44,491 nt of DNA from Terriglobales bacterium (GCA_016201265.1 JACQDD010000154.1:1-44491), one strand, 5' to 3'; numbered from the stretch's first letter, positions 21,033 to 29,983 are shown. Made by a program: numbers and translations. Notes: generated by a model from the sequence alone, not told the origin.

Positions 21033-21355
21033 TCAGGCGGCCAGCGCCTGCACAAAGTGCTCACACAGCGTGGTCTCGACCGTATACACCTTGCATGTGA
21101 TCGGGGTCTCCAGATACGGCTTCAGAATTTCCTCTACCTTTGGGAACCACTCGCGCTCATAGCGCTCCATGTAATGCTTCTCCATCCACAGGCTGATAGT
21201 GATCATCTTTTCATCCTTCAGCTCTGGGACGAAGGGCAGGATCTCGAGGAAGCCCGCCTGCTTTTTCAGGATGGGCAGGACCTCTTTCTTTACGACGTTG
21301 ATGACTCCTCTTTCCTCTCCAGCTTCGGAACGAATTCAAGGACACGTGCAAACAT
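21033..21355 (-). pseudogene. ABM-like (antibiotic biosynthesis monooxygenase-type) small protein with apparent 1-nt frameshift
   Basis: Frame 1 from ATG at 21355: MFARVLEFVPKLERKEE..., then the shifted frame continues VVKKEVLPILKKQAGFLEILPFVPELKDEKMITISLWMEKHYMERYEREWFPKVEEILKPYLETPITCKVYTVETTLCEHFVQALAA*. Adding one T at about 21304 (GAGGAGTTCATC) restores 107 aa. Confidence 0.65.
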
Positions 21356-21571
21356 GGGGGATTGTCTCCTTTCGTTAGGATTGAGGTGAGTCCCGAAGTG
21401 TCCCGCCTGACAGCGGGGCATCTGCGAGCAAGATTCTGACTCATCGACCTTATTCCCGGGCCTGCCAGAAAAGCAGTGACAACGGGCCCACCATGCGTGT
21501 GATCCGTGGGATCTGTTCCCGAAATGTGACGGCTTCCCGAATTGGTGTGCGTCCTCGGTTAGCATAAGAAC

Positions 21572-22309
21572 GTGCGGGAGAACAAAAGATCAGGTCTGGC
21601 GCGGGCGCTTTCCAAGATGGGCTACTGCTCACGATCGCAGGCGGCCGTTCTCATTCGGGCCGGGCGTGTCACCCTGAACGGAAGGGCAGTGCGGGATCCG
21701 GAAACTCCAGTACGAATCGGTCCGGACCGAATCGGTGTGGATGGTTCGGCGATCGCGGAGCAGACGAAAATCTATCTCGTGATGAACAAACCGCGGGGCG
21801 TAGTGACGACCGCTTCCGATGAAAAAGGGCGCGAGACAGTCTACGGCCTGCTCCCCGGTGGAGAGTGGGTCGGTCCCGTGGGGCGACTGGACAAGGCGAG
21901 CGAAGGGCTGCTGCTGTTGACCAATGATTCCCAGTGGGCAGCGAAGATTACGGATCCGGCCAGCCATCTCGACAAGCGCTATCACGTGCAGGTGAACTGC
22001 ATCGCCGGCGACCATCTGTTGGAGCAGCTTGGGCGAGGCGTCACACTTGGAAGCGAAGATCTGCACGTCAAAGCGGTGCGCGTCCTGCGGCTCGGGCTCA
22101 AGAACAGTTGGCTGGAAATTACCCTGGACGAGGGAAAGAACCGGCAGATCCGCCGCCTGCTGGAAGTGTCTGGCGTGCAGGTCTTGCGGTTGGTGCGTGT
22201 GTCGGTCGGGACGCTCGAACTAGGCGATCTGAAGAAGGGCGGTGTGCGACGGCTGACAGAACGAGAGAAATCTTCGCTGGACCGGGCTCTGGGTCGTGAG
22301 ACGAAATAG
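21572..22309 (+). CDS. RsuA/RluB-family 16S/23S rRNA pseudouridine synthase
   Basis: S4 domain 'RALSKMGYCSRSQAAVLIRAGRVTLNGR', 'MNKPRGVVTTASDEKGR', catalytic 'PVGRLDKASEGLLLLTND', 'EGKNRQIRRLLEVSG'. Confidence 0.92.
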   Translation: MRENKRSGLARALSKMGYCSRSQAAVLIRAGRVTLNGRAVRDPETPVRIGPDRIGVDGSAIAEQTKIYLVMNKPRGVVTTASDEKGRETVYGLLPGGEWVGPVGRLDKASEGLLLLTNDSQWAAKITDPASHLDKRYHVQVNCIAGDHLLEQLGRGVTLGSEDLHVKAVRVLRLGLKNSWLEITLDEGKNRQIRRLLEVSGVQVLRLVRVSVGTLELGDLKKGGVRRLTEREKSSLDRALGRETK

Positions 22310-22326
22310 TCGCCCAAAAAGACAAC

Positions 22327-22374
22327 GGGCGCGTGCCGATAGATGTGGGGTGAGGATGGCAACGGCACGCGCCC
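22327..22374. other. 12-bp perfect stem / 24-nt loop inverted repeat
   Basis: GGGCGCGTGCCG (22327-22338) and CGGCACGCGCCC (22363-22374) are exact reverse complements; no T-tract follows. Confidence 0.6.
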
Positions 22375-22508
22375 TATCGAGTTGAATTCAGGCTAGCTTT
22401 GCGGTCGGGAAATGTCAATGTAAATCTCTTGTATTCATATGTTTACAGACGGCTCTAAGATCACCATTCAGTCTTTTCCGCAAGTGCATACGTCACAGCT
22501 TCGTGTGA

Positions 22509-23033
22509 TTACGCGTCGGGGGTAGTTTTTCGCCATTGGGCGGTCTCCGGAAGAAGACCGCGGGTCGCAAGGTAGTCCTGCGCCTGGCGAAGCACCTTGC
22601 GCTCGTCGCTGTATGCCAGCTGCCGCGAAGCCTCGGCAAGCGGAACCCAGAGCGCGCGCGTTACTTCGATTCGCATTTCAGGAGTGACGTCATCGATCTC
22701 TCCCGAGCCATAGCGCAGCAAATAGAAACTCACGATTTTGAAGACGCGTTCGCCATCGCCCCAGGTGCGGACATACACGTACTTGATGTCCGCGAGTTTC
22801 GTAATCAACTCGGCGACGATGCCAGTTTCCTCCTGCACCTCGCGGACGGCCGCGGCCTGAGCCGTTTCGCCCGGATCGAGCAGCCCTTTCGGAAGAGCCA
22901 GCACGGCCTGAGTGCGCTTGCGGGGCGCTTTCGCAGTTGCGGGGCTTTCCTTCTGCGGCTCGATCAGAGCGACGTGCCACACGCCAGAGATTTCCCGCAG
23001 CACCACACCGCCCGCTGAGATCTCTCGCACCAT
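22509..23033 (-). CDS. NUDIX hydrolase
   Basis: Nudix box 'GLLDPGETAQAAAVREVQEETGIVAEL'. Confidence 0.92.
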   Translation of the reverse strand: MVREISAGGVVLREISGVWHVALIEPQKESPATAKAPRKRTQAVLALPKGLLDPGETAQAAAVREVQEETGIVAELITKLADIKYVYVRTWGDGERVFKIVSFYLLRYGSGEIDDVTPEMRIEVTRALWVPLAEASRQLAYSDERKVLRQAQDYLATRGLLPETAQWRKTTPDA

Positions 23034-23048
23034 ATTCGCCTCAAAATA

Positions 23049-24491
23049 TCAGGATTGCCCAAGCTGTGCAGTCGCCTGCTGAATCCGCTGCCATGCGCGT
23101 TCCACGTGGCGGGCCTCAGTATGCGTCTGTCCCACGCAGAGTCGCAGCGTCATTTTGCCGTCGAGCCGGGTGTGCGTGAGATACAGGTCTCCGCTGTGGT
23201 TAAGTTGGTCCATCAGCTTCTGATTCTCCGCATCTCCAGAGCGCAAGCGGAAGCAGACCAGGTTGAGGGGCACGGGAGCAGCCAGTTCGAATCGCGCATC
23301 CTCTCGCACCCATGCGGCAAACTGCTGCGCCAGGCGCACGTGCTCGCGAACGTGCCGCTGCAAGCCCTCGATCCCGTAATAGCGGATCACGAACCACAGC
23401 TTCAGTGAGCGGAATCGGCGTCCCAATGGGACTTGCCAGTCGCGGTAGTCGATCACCGCGCCCGATTCGGTTGCCTGGTTCCGCAGATACTCAGGCAGCA
23501 CCGAGAGAGTGCGAATCAGGTGCTTGCGGTCGGCGACGTAGAAGCAGTCGCAGTCGAAGTTCGTGAGCATCCACTTGTGCGGATTGAAGCAGTAGCTGTC
23601 GGCGAATTCCATGCCGTCATGCAGGAAGCGGAACTCCGGGCAGAGGGCGGCCGTCCCACTCATCGCAGAATCCACGTGCAGCCAGAGATTGTGCTCCCGG
23701 CAGATCCCGCCGATTTCGCGGACGGGATCGATGGCGTTGGAAGAGGTTGTGCCCACAGTGGCGCAGACGAAGCAGGGAACCAGGCCCGCTTTCTCGTCAG
23801 CCTCGACCTGACGGGCGAGGGTATCAGGGCGCATGGCGAAGTTCTGATCCACTTCGATTGCGCGCAGATTGTCGGAGCCCAGGCCAGCGATCTTCACTGC
23901 CTTCTCGACCGAGGAGTGGGTCTGGGTGGAGATATACGCAATGAGCCGGCCGTCGCATCCCTTTCGATTGCTGGCGAACTGCGTTGCGCGCTCACGGGCC
24001 GCAAGCAGAGCGCAGAGAGAGGCGCTGGAAGCCGCGTCCTGGATCACGCCGCCCCCGCTGCTCGAGGAGAGCAATTTGTCCGGCAGTCCTAGCATGGGGA
24101 CGAGCCAGTCGAGAACGTGCGTCTCAAGTTCGGTACAGGCCGGGCTGGTGGACCAGAGCATGCCCTGCACTCCGAGTCCAGTCGAGAGCAGGTCACCCAG
24201 TATGGCCGGTCCCGACGTGCTGGTGGGAAAGTAAGCGAAAAAATTCGGCGACTGCCAGTGAGTGATGCCAGGCAGAATGATGCGCTCGACATCGGCGAAT
24301 ATCCGGTCGAACGATTCGCCTTGCTGCGGTGGGTGCTGCGGCAGCTGCGCACGAATTTCTCCCGGCTGCACGCGGGAAAGAACCGGGAAGCTTTCAACGC
24401 GGGAACAGTAGTCCGCAATCCAGTCCACGACCGCGTGGCCCTGGCGGCGAAATTCCTCGGGAGACATGTGGAAAGACTCTGGGTCAGGCAT
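23049..24491 (-). CDS. PLP-dependent group II decarboxylase (aromatic-L-amino-acid decarboxylase-like)
   Basis: 'FFAYFPTSTSGPAILGDLLSTGLGVQGMLWSTSPACTELE', PLP-lysine motif 'DSYCFNPHKWMLTNFDCDCFYVAD'. Confidence 0.93.
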   Translation of the reverse strand: MPDPESFHMSPEEFRRQGHAVVDWIADYCSRVESFPVLSRVQPGEIRAQLPQHPPQQGESFDRIFADVERIILPGITHWQSPNFFAYFPTSTSGPAILGDLLSTGLGVQGMLWSTSPACTELETHVLDWLVPMLGLPDKLLSSSSGGGVIQDAASSASLCALLAARERATQFASNRKGCDGRLIAYISTQTHSSVEKAVKIAGLGSDNLRAIEVDQNFAMRPDTLARQVEADEKAGLVPCFVCATVGTTSSNAIDPVREIGGICREHNLWLHVDSAMSGTAALCPEFRFLHDGMEFADSYCFNPHKWMLTNFDCDCFYVADRKHLIRTLSVLPEYLRNQATESGAVIDYRDWQVPLGRRFRSLKLWFVIRYYGIEGLQRHVREHVRLAQQFAAWVREDARFELAAPVPLNLVCFRLRSGDAENQKLMDQLNHSGDLYLTHTRLDGKMTLRLCVGQTHTEARHVERAWQRIQQATAQLGQS

Positions 24492-24496
24492 AAGCG

Positions 24497-24592
24497 TAAT
24501 TGTTGATTGCTGATTTCTGATTGTTGATTCAAAACACTCGGAGGTATCTTCGGCTTTTCAATCAACAATCAACCATCAAGAATCAACAATTG
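24497..24592. repeat. TTGATTG-rich imperfect inverted repeat
   Basis: taattgttgattgctgatttctgattgttgattca versus the reverse complement of tcaatcaacaatcaaccatcaagaatcaacaattgt. Confidence 0.6.
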
Positions 24593-24603
24593 TCACCCCC
24601 ACA

Positions 24604-25362
24604 CTACAGCTTCCCGTAGTACACCCGCGTGTTGTACTCGAACTCGACCACGCCCTGCTGGGCGTGCGTGCGAAAGATGCGCTGCAGATCCTGCATCATG
24701 GGCTGGTGGTTGGGGTGGCCTGCGAGCGGGGCGTACGATGACGACAGCAAGCGCCCGGCCGCGCCTTCGTAGTCGAACTGCTGCCGAAGATCGAAGACAC
24801 GCTCCCGGCACGGCGCGGGTGCAAAGAATTCGTGAATCGTGGCCGTCGTTCTTTCGTGGCGCACCTCTTTATAGTCGGTGCTGTAGGTCAACAGGAGCTG
24901 CTCATAATCGCGCAAGAAAGGAGTGATCACGGTCCGGCGCTCGTTCCAGATCAGGACGCACCATCCGCCCGGCCTCAGGATGCGGGCAAACTCCGCGCGC
25001 GCGCGGGCACGGTCGAACCAGTGCGCCGCCTGGGCAGCCGTAACGAAGTCCGCGCACCCAGAGGGCAGGGTAGTTTCCTCGGCAGTGCCAGCCACGGAAG
25101 TCAGCTGCGCGAAAGACTGGAGCAGGCGGCTGCCCGTCTCGCGCATCTCCGCATTCGGTTCGACCGCAAACACCCGGTTCCCGTTTTCCAGGAGAAGCCG
25201 TGTAAACGCTCCGGTGCCCGAGGCGATGTCCGCGATGACATGCGCGGGTTGCAGCCCGCACTCCGCGCGCAGAAGTTCGAGAACCTCGGGCGGATACCCC
25301 GGGCGATAGCGGACATAATCCTCCACCCGATCGGAAAATCGCGCGGTTGGCGCCTGGCTCAT
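24604..25362 (-). CDS. Class I SAM-dependent methyltransferase
   Basis: 'VIADIASGTGAFTRLLLENGNRVFAVEPNAEMRE', 'LRPGGWCVLIWNER'. Confidence 0.88.
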   Translation of the reverse strand: MSQAPTARFSDRVEDYVRYRPGYPPEVLELLRAECGLQPAHVIADIASGTGAFTRLLLENGNRVFAVEPNAEMRETGSRLLQSFAQLTSVAGTAEETTLPSGCADFVTAAQAAHWFDRARARAEFARILRPGGWCVLIWNERRTVITPFLRDYEQLLLTYSTDYKEVRHERTTATIHEFFAPAPCRERVFDLRQQFDYEGAAGRLLSSSYAPLAGHPNHQPMMQDLQRIFRTHAQQGVVEFEYNTRVYYGKL

Positions 25363-25421
25363 GACTTTTCAGTGTAACGCGGCGGCGGCGTAATCCTCCC
25401 GCACGGTACAATCTTCATTTC

Positions 25422-25934
25422 ATGGCAAAAGAGCGGGCGCGGGAAGTTCTCGAAAGCGGACCGGTGAGCGTGGGCGATGCCGCGCCCGACTTCGAGTTAC
25501 CGGCGCTGATCGGAGGCGTCCGAAAAAGTTTTCGCCTGAGTGAATACCGTGGGAAGAATGTAGTGCTCGCGTTCTATCCGTTCAACTGGCTGGAGTCGAG
25601 CGCACGCCAGATGGGCGCCTATCAGGCGCAACGCGCGCGCGTGCTGGCGAGCAACGCGGAGACAGTCGCGATCAACGTCGAATCCATCATGAATACGACG
25701 GCTTGGGAGCGGGAAAACGGGCCTTTCGATTTTCCGATGTGCAGCGACTTTTGGCCCCATGGCGAAGTGTGTGCGCGCTACGGGGTTCTGCCAGAGTCCG
25801 GTCCGCACGCAGGCGTCAGCGTGCGCGCGATCTTCGTTGTCGATCGCGGCGGCCGAGTCGTATTCCGCAAGATCTACAAGTGGGATGAAGTTCCACCCCT
25901 GGACGAAATCTTTCCACTGCTGGAGAAGACCTGA
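25422..25934 (+). CDS. Peroxiredoxin / AhpC-TSA-type redoxin domain protein
   Basis: 'VGDAAPDFELPALIGGVRKSFRLSEYRGKNVVLAFYPFNWL' thioredoxin-fold motif; the usual peroxidatic Cys position reads NWLESS. Confidence 0.82.
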   Translation: MAKERAREVLESGPVSVGDAAPDFELPALIGGVRKSFRLSEYRGKNVVLAFYPFNWLESSARQMGAYQAQRARVLASNAETVAINVESIMNTTAWERENGPFDFPMCSDFWPHGEVCARYGVLPESGPHAGVSVRAIFVVDRGGRVVFRKIYKWDEVPPLDEIFPLLEKT

Positions 25935-25963
25935 ATTAGACGCGGTCGTTTTACAGGAGCCAC

Positions 25964-28066
25964 ATGAAACTTGTTTCGGGTGCAATCCTCTTACTGGTGC
26001 TGCTCGGTTCGAACCTGCGGGCATTTGACCATCTGGGTGGAAGCGGCAGTCCTCCAGAAGGCGCGAGCATTACCGGGTTTCGTGACGCGTCCGGAGAGCA
26101 GGAAGTCGAAAAGCGTTTCCTGGCGGCACCCGATCCGAAACTGGCCGAGGAGCATCTGCGCATCCTGACTCAGTCTCCGCACATTGCCGGGTCACCCGAG
26201 GACAAAGCCACCGCGGAATACGTGGCGAAAAAATTCCGCGAAGCTGGACTCGAAACCGAGATCGTCGAATACAAGGTCTGGCTCAACTATCCCTCCCAGG
26301 TCAGCGTGGACCTGACCGCGCCCGACGGCGTCGTGATGCACGGCCCGCGCCCCGAGCATGTGGACGGCGATCCCTTCCAGGACGATCCACGTGTGGCCGT
26401 CACGTACAACGGCATGTCGCCTTCGGGCGATGCGGAGGCGGAAGTTGTTTACGCAAACTACGGCTCGCCCGAGGACTTCGACAAGCTGAAGCAGTTGAAC
26501 ATCGATGTGCGCGGCAAGATCGTCATCGTTCGTTACGGCCAGAATTTCCGCGGCGTGAAGGCATTTGTCGCCCAAGAACGGGGAGCAGCCGGCGTCATTA
26601 TTTATTCCGATCCCAAAGACGACGGCTACTATCGCGGCGACGCCTATCCCAAGGGTCCGTGGCGTCCGGCGAGCGGAACGCAACGGGGATCGGTCGGATA
26701 CATGTTCCAGTTCGCCGAGTCGGCGCAGCTTTCGAAGATTCCCGTCACCCCGCTCTCCTACGCCGATGCCTCGCCGATTCTGGAGCACCTGAGCGGACCG
26801 GCCTCGCCGCGAGAGTGGCAGGGAGCGCTGCCGTTTACTTATCACGTTGGTCCGGGGCCGGCGAAAGTAAAGACTCACCTGAAGCAGGACTACCAGTTCC
26901 GCACCATCTGGGACGTGATTGGCAAAGTGCAGGGAACGTCGTCGCCGGCCGAGTGGGTGGTGGCTGGGAATCACCGTGATGCGTGGGTGTATGGAGCCGT
27001 CGATCCCAACAGCGGCACTGCCGCCATGCTCGAGTCGGTGCACGGCATCGGCGAACTGCTGAAATCAGGATGGAAGCCGAAGCGAACCATCGTGATCGGG
27101 AGCTGGGATGCCGAAGAACAAGGACTAATCGGGTCGACGGAATGGGGCGAGGACCATGCCCAAGAACTGGCGAATGCTGCCGCCTACTTCAACATGGACG
27201 TAGCAGTCTCGGGTCCGAAATTCGGGGCGTCGAGCGTGCCCAGTCTGAAGCAGTTTATCCGCGAGATCACGAAGGCGGTTCCGTCTCCACAGGGCGGATC
27301 GGTGTATGAAACGTGGAAGAAGACAAGTCAGCCGAGTCAGGAAAACTCTCGCTCCCAGGAGTCTCTTACCGGCACCTACCGGCCGCCCGCGGCCCAGGTG
27401 CGCAGCGATACGCCAGTCGGCGATCTTGGCAGCGGTTCCGACTACACCGTGTTTCTGCAGCACCTGGGAGTGCCTTCCACCGACGTGGGTTCCACCGGAG
27501 ACTACGGCGTCTATCACTCGGTGTTCGACAACTTTGCCTGGTTCAAGAAATTCGGCGATCCCGACTTCCGCTACGAGCAGCAGATGGCCCGGGTTTACGG
27601 TCTGGAGATCGTGCGCATGGCCGGCGCCGACGTGCTTCCGTATGACTACGAGGACTACGGGAAGGAAATTCTGGTGTATCTGGATGCCGCCAAGAACAAG
27701 GCCAAAGAGCGCTTCGGAGATAAAGCTCCAGATTTTTCCGCGGCCGTGGAGGGTGCGCGTCACCTGGAGCAGGCGGGCGCGAAGATGCTGCAGAAGCAAC
27801 GCAAACTCCCCGCCGATCCGGAGCGCATGAACGCGACCCTGCGAGACACGGAGCGGGCGCTGCTGATTCCCGAGGGACTGCCCAACCGCCCGTGGTATCA
27901 CCACGCGATTTATGCGCCCGGTCAGTACACCGGCTACGCGGCAGTGGTGATTCCGGGAGTGAACGAAGCGATTGATGGCGGCGATGAGCGGCGGACCGAA
28001 CAGCAAATTTCCGTGCTGGCGGCAGCGTTGCATCGCGCCGCCATGGCGCTGGAACAGTATCGGTAG
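25964..28066 (+). CDS. M28 family peptidase (glutamate carboxypeptidase II-like)
   Basis: PA-domain 'GKIVIVRYGQNFRGVKAFVAQERGAAGVIIYSDPKDDG', catalytic 'GNHRDAWVYGAVDPNSGTAAMLE', 'SWDAEEQGLIGSTEW'. Confidence 0.92.
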   Translation: MKLVSGAILLLVLLGSNLRAFDHLGGSGSPPEGASITGFRDASGEQEVEKRFLAAPDPKLAEEHLRILTQSPHIAGSPEDKATAEYVAKKFREAGLETEIVEYKVWLNYPSQVSVDLTAPDGVVMHGPRPEHVDGDPFQDDPRVAVTYNGMSPSGDAEAEVVYANYGSPEDFDKLKQLNIDVRGKIVIVRYGQNFRGVKAFVAQERGAAGVIIYSDPKDDGYYRGDAYPKGPWRPASGTQRGSVGYMFQFAESAQLSKIPVTPLSYADASPILEHLSGPASPREWQGALPFTYHVGPGPAKVKTHLKQDYQFRTIWDVIGKVQGTSSPAEWVVAGNHRDAWVYGAVDPNSGTAAMLESVHGIGELLKSGWKPKRTIVIGSWDAEEQGLIGSTEWGEDHAQELANAAAYFNMDVAVSGPKFGASSVPSLKQFIREITKAVPSPQGGSVYETWKKTSQPSQENSRSQESLTGTYRPPAAQVRSDTPVGDLGSGSDYTVFLQHLGVPSTDVGSTGDYGVYHSVFDNFAWFKKFGDPDFRYEQQMARVYGLEIVRMAGADVLPYDYEDYGKEILVYLDAAKNKAKERFGDKAPDFSAAVEGARHLEQAGAKMLQKQRKLPADPERMNATLRDTERALLIPEGLPNRPWYHHAIYAPGQYTGYAAVVIPGVNEAIDGGDERRTEQQISVLAAALHRAAMALEQYR

Positions 28067-28090
28067 CTGGGAGCTGGCTTGAGCCTTGCA

Positions 28091-28118
28091 GCGACGCCTA
28101 TCACTGAGCTACGAATCA
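28091..28118 (+). repeat. Direct repeat copy 1 bounding the TA cassette (possible relE 3'-end relic)
   Basis: gcgacgcctatcactgagctacgaatca versus gcgaagcctaccgctgaactacgaatca at 29742-29769; 24/28 identical. Confidence 0.6.
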
Positions 28119-28189
28119 GGTACGTGTTCTCGCATTATTCCCATGGTCATGATATTATGACTACAATATTCCGATCCGGAGGTGGTGCT

Positions 28190-28420
28190 GTGAAGGAGAT
28201 GGCAGCTGGCACATTCAAGGCGCAATGCCTGGCGATTATGGACCAGGTTTTCCAAAGCGGCGAGCCGGTCTTGATCACCAAACACGGCAAACCCGTGGCC
28301 AAGCTGGTTCCCGCCGAAAAACAGGCCGATGACATCTTCGGCTACATGGCAGGCAAGGTAAGGATCGTGGGCGACATCGTGGGACCGATCACTCCGCTGA
28401 AAGACTGGGAGTGCAAATGA
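28190..28420 (+). CDS. Type II antitoxin, Phd/YefM family
   Basis: 'VKEMAAGTFKAQCLAIMDQVFQSGEPVLITKHGKPVAKLVP'; GTG start after GGAGGTGG. Confidence 0.85.
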   Translation: MKEMAAGTFKAQCLAIMDQVFQSGEPVLITKHGKPVAKLVPAEKQADDIFGYMAGKVRIVGDIVGPITPLKDWECK

Positions 28421-28806
28421 TTCTTCTCGACACCCACGTTCTGATCTGGATGGTCAGCGACCCGAAGCGGCTTTCCAGGAAGGCCCGCGCGGCCATCCGC
28501 GACGCGCGCCAGAAGACGGGGGTCGCCGTCGCCACGATCACCCTTTGGGAACTGGCGTGGCTGGCGGAGAATGGCCGCATTCAGGTTGTGGGCAGCGTCG
28601 AGTCGTTTGTTCGTGAAACCGTGACGCGGGTCATTCTTCAGCCGATCACCCCGGAGATTGCCGCTCTCGCGGTCCAATTACGGGCTGACTTTCCCAAAGA
28701 CCCAGCAGACCGGCTGATCGCGGCCACGGCAATGGTCGAAGGCGCGCCGTTGGTCACGGCGGACGAACGGATCCGCCAGGCAAAGGTAGTACAGACCATC
28801 TGGTAG
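28417..28806 (+). CDS. Type II toxin, PIN domain (VapC-like)
   Basis: 'MILLDTHVLIWMVSDPKRLSRKARAAI...DPADRLIAATAMVEGAPLVTADERI'; ATGA overlap with the antitoxin. Confidence 0.9.
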   Translation: MILLDTHVLIWMVSDPKRLSRKARAAIRDARQKTGVAVATITLWELAWLAENGRIQVVGSVESFVRETVTRVILQPITPEIAALAVQLRADFPKDPADRLIAATAMVEGAPLVTADERIRQAKVVQTIW

Positions 28807-28927
28807 ATTGCAACGCCGGAATTCAATTGGCGACCACGGAACTGCCTAAGTGGACTTCCGTCTCGGCCTGGCCAGCCGTCGGTTGATGTCCGTTGGTTGT
28901 TTTCGACGATCCGACTACAATGTGCGT

Positions 28928-29155
28928 ATGGAAATCTCGTTTGCCCCTGAGCTCGGGGCTAGGCTAAACCAGATCGCCTCACAAACCGGCAAGGGACCGG
29001 ATGAAGTGGTGCGGGAATTGGTGGCAAACTACCTTGACCACGATGTATGGGTCAGGCAAGAGGTTGCGCAGGGACTCGCCGCCCTTGATCGCGGCAAATT
29101 CGTTTCCCACGACGACGTACGCCGCCAGATGGAGCGTATTCTAACCGATCCGTAG
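28928..29155 (+). CDS. Ribbon-helix-helix antitoxin-like protein
   Basis: 'MEISFAPELGARLNQIASQTGKGPDEVVRELVANYLDHDVWVRQEVAQGLAALDRGKFVSHDDVRRQME' RHH/ParD-like pattern. Confidence 0.7.
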   Translation: MEISFAPELGARLNQIASQTGKGPDEVVRELVANYLDHDVWVRQEVAQGLAALDRGKFVSHDDVRRQMERILTDP

Positions 29156-29188
29156 CGCGAGGCAGCGGATTTCGCTAGACTTATTCTT

Positions 29189-29503
29189 ATGGCACAAGGT
29201 TCCACGGACGAGAAGCAACACGCGCACGAACTGATCGACCGCATGGCTCCCGGCCAAGTCTCAGCCGTTGTTGGCCTCTTGGAGATCATCCTCGATCCGC
29301 TTGCCCGCACCCTGGCCAGCGCCCCCTATGACGATGAACCGGTCAGCGCGGAAGAGGCCCGCGAGGTTGAGGCAGCCAAGGCCTCGCTCGCCCGTGGTGA
29401 AGGCATTCCCCACGAAGAGGTTCTGGCCGAGTTCGGCCTCACCTCCGAGGACTTCGAGCGCATGGGACGCACGCCGCTCAAACCGCACGGCTCGGACCAG
29501 TAG
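29189..29503 (+). CDS. Putative antitoxin partner of downstream RelE/ParE toxin
   Basis: 104-aa acidic protein ('VSAEEAREVEAAKASLARGEGIPHEEVLAEFGL') 3 nt upstream of relE. Confidence 0.65.
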   Translation: MAQGSTDEKQHAHELIDRMAPGQVSAVVGLLEIILDPLARTLASAPYDDEPVSAEEAREVEAAKASLARGEGIPHEEVLAEFGLTSEDFERMGRTPLKPHGSDQ

Positions 29504-29506
29504 CAG

Positions 29507-29758
29507 ATGGCGAAGAAGATCGTTTGGAGCGACCGGGCCAAGGCCAACCTCCGTGCTATCGAACAAGCCACAGCCCTCCGTATCCTTCAGACTCTGGCCC
29601 GCGTCCTCTCCACGGGCGAAGGCGACGTCAAGCGGCTTCGGAACATCGAACCCCCAGAGTTCCGCCTCCGTGTCGGCGACTACCGCGTCCGCTTCTATGA
29701 CTTCGGCGAGTCCATCGAAATCCTCTCCGTAAAGCATCGCCGCGAAGCCTACCGCTGA
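29507..29758 (+). CDS. RelE/ParE-family toxin
   Basis: 'KIVWSDRAKANLRAIEQ...LRNIEPPEFRLRVGDYRVRFYDFGESIEILSVKHRREAYR'. Confidence 0.88.
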   Translation: MAKKIVWSDRAKANLRAIEQATALRILQTLARVLSTGEGDVKRLRNIEPPEFRLRVGDYRVRFYDFGESIEILSVKHRREAYR

Positions 29759-29769
29759 ACTACGAATCA
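29742..29769 (+). repeat. Direct repeat copy 2 bounding the TA cassette (3' end of relE)
   Basis: See copy 1 at 28091-28118. Confidence 0.6.
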
Positions 29770-29792
29770 CGCAGTCGAGCCAGCGACCGGCG

Positions 29793-29983
29793 AACACCCC
29801 CGCCCAAGCGGAGCTTGGACGGGCCACCGCCGAGATCGGTTAGCGTCTTTTGCGTGTCGAGGAGGCGGTAGTCCACTTGGGCAAGGCGCCGTAAAGATTA
29901 GTTGGGCGGGTGGCCGGACCTATTGCAGTTATTTGAATTCTGGAGGATGCCCCGTCCAAGCCTGCTTCGGCGGGGGGGGTGTT
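29793..29983. mobile_element. MITE-like noncoding element with about 31-34 bp imperfect inverted ends
   Basis: aacacccccgcccaagcggagcttggacggg (29793-29823) matches the reverse complement (aacaccccccccgccgaagcaggcttggacgggg) of 29950-29983. Confidence 0.55.

Noticed and set aside
21024-21389. 121-aa plus-strand ORF
   Set aside because: Antisense to the frameshifted ABM-like gene, whose protein sequence is clearly more natural.
26192-27043. 283-aa minus-strand ORF
   Set aside because: Antisense shadow of the M28 peptidase gene.
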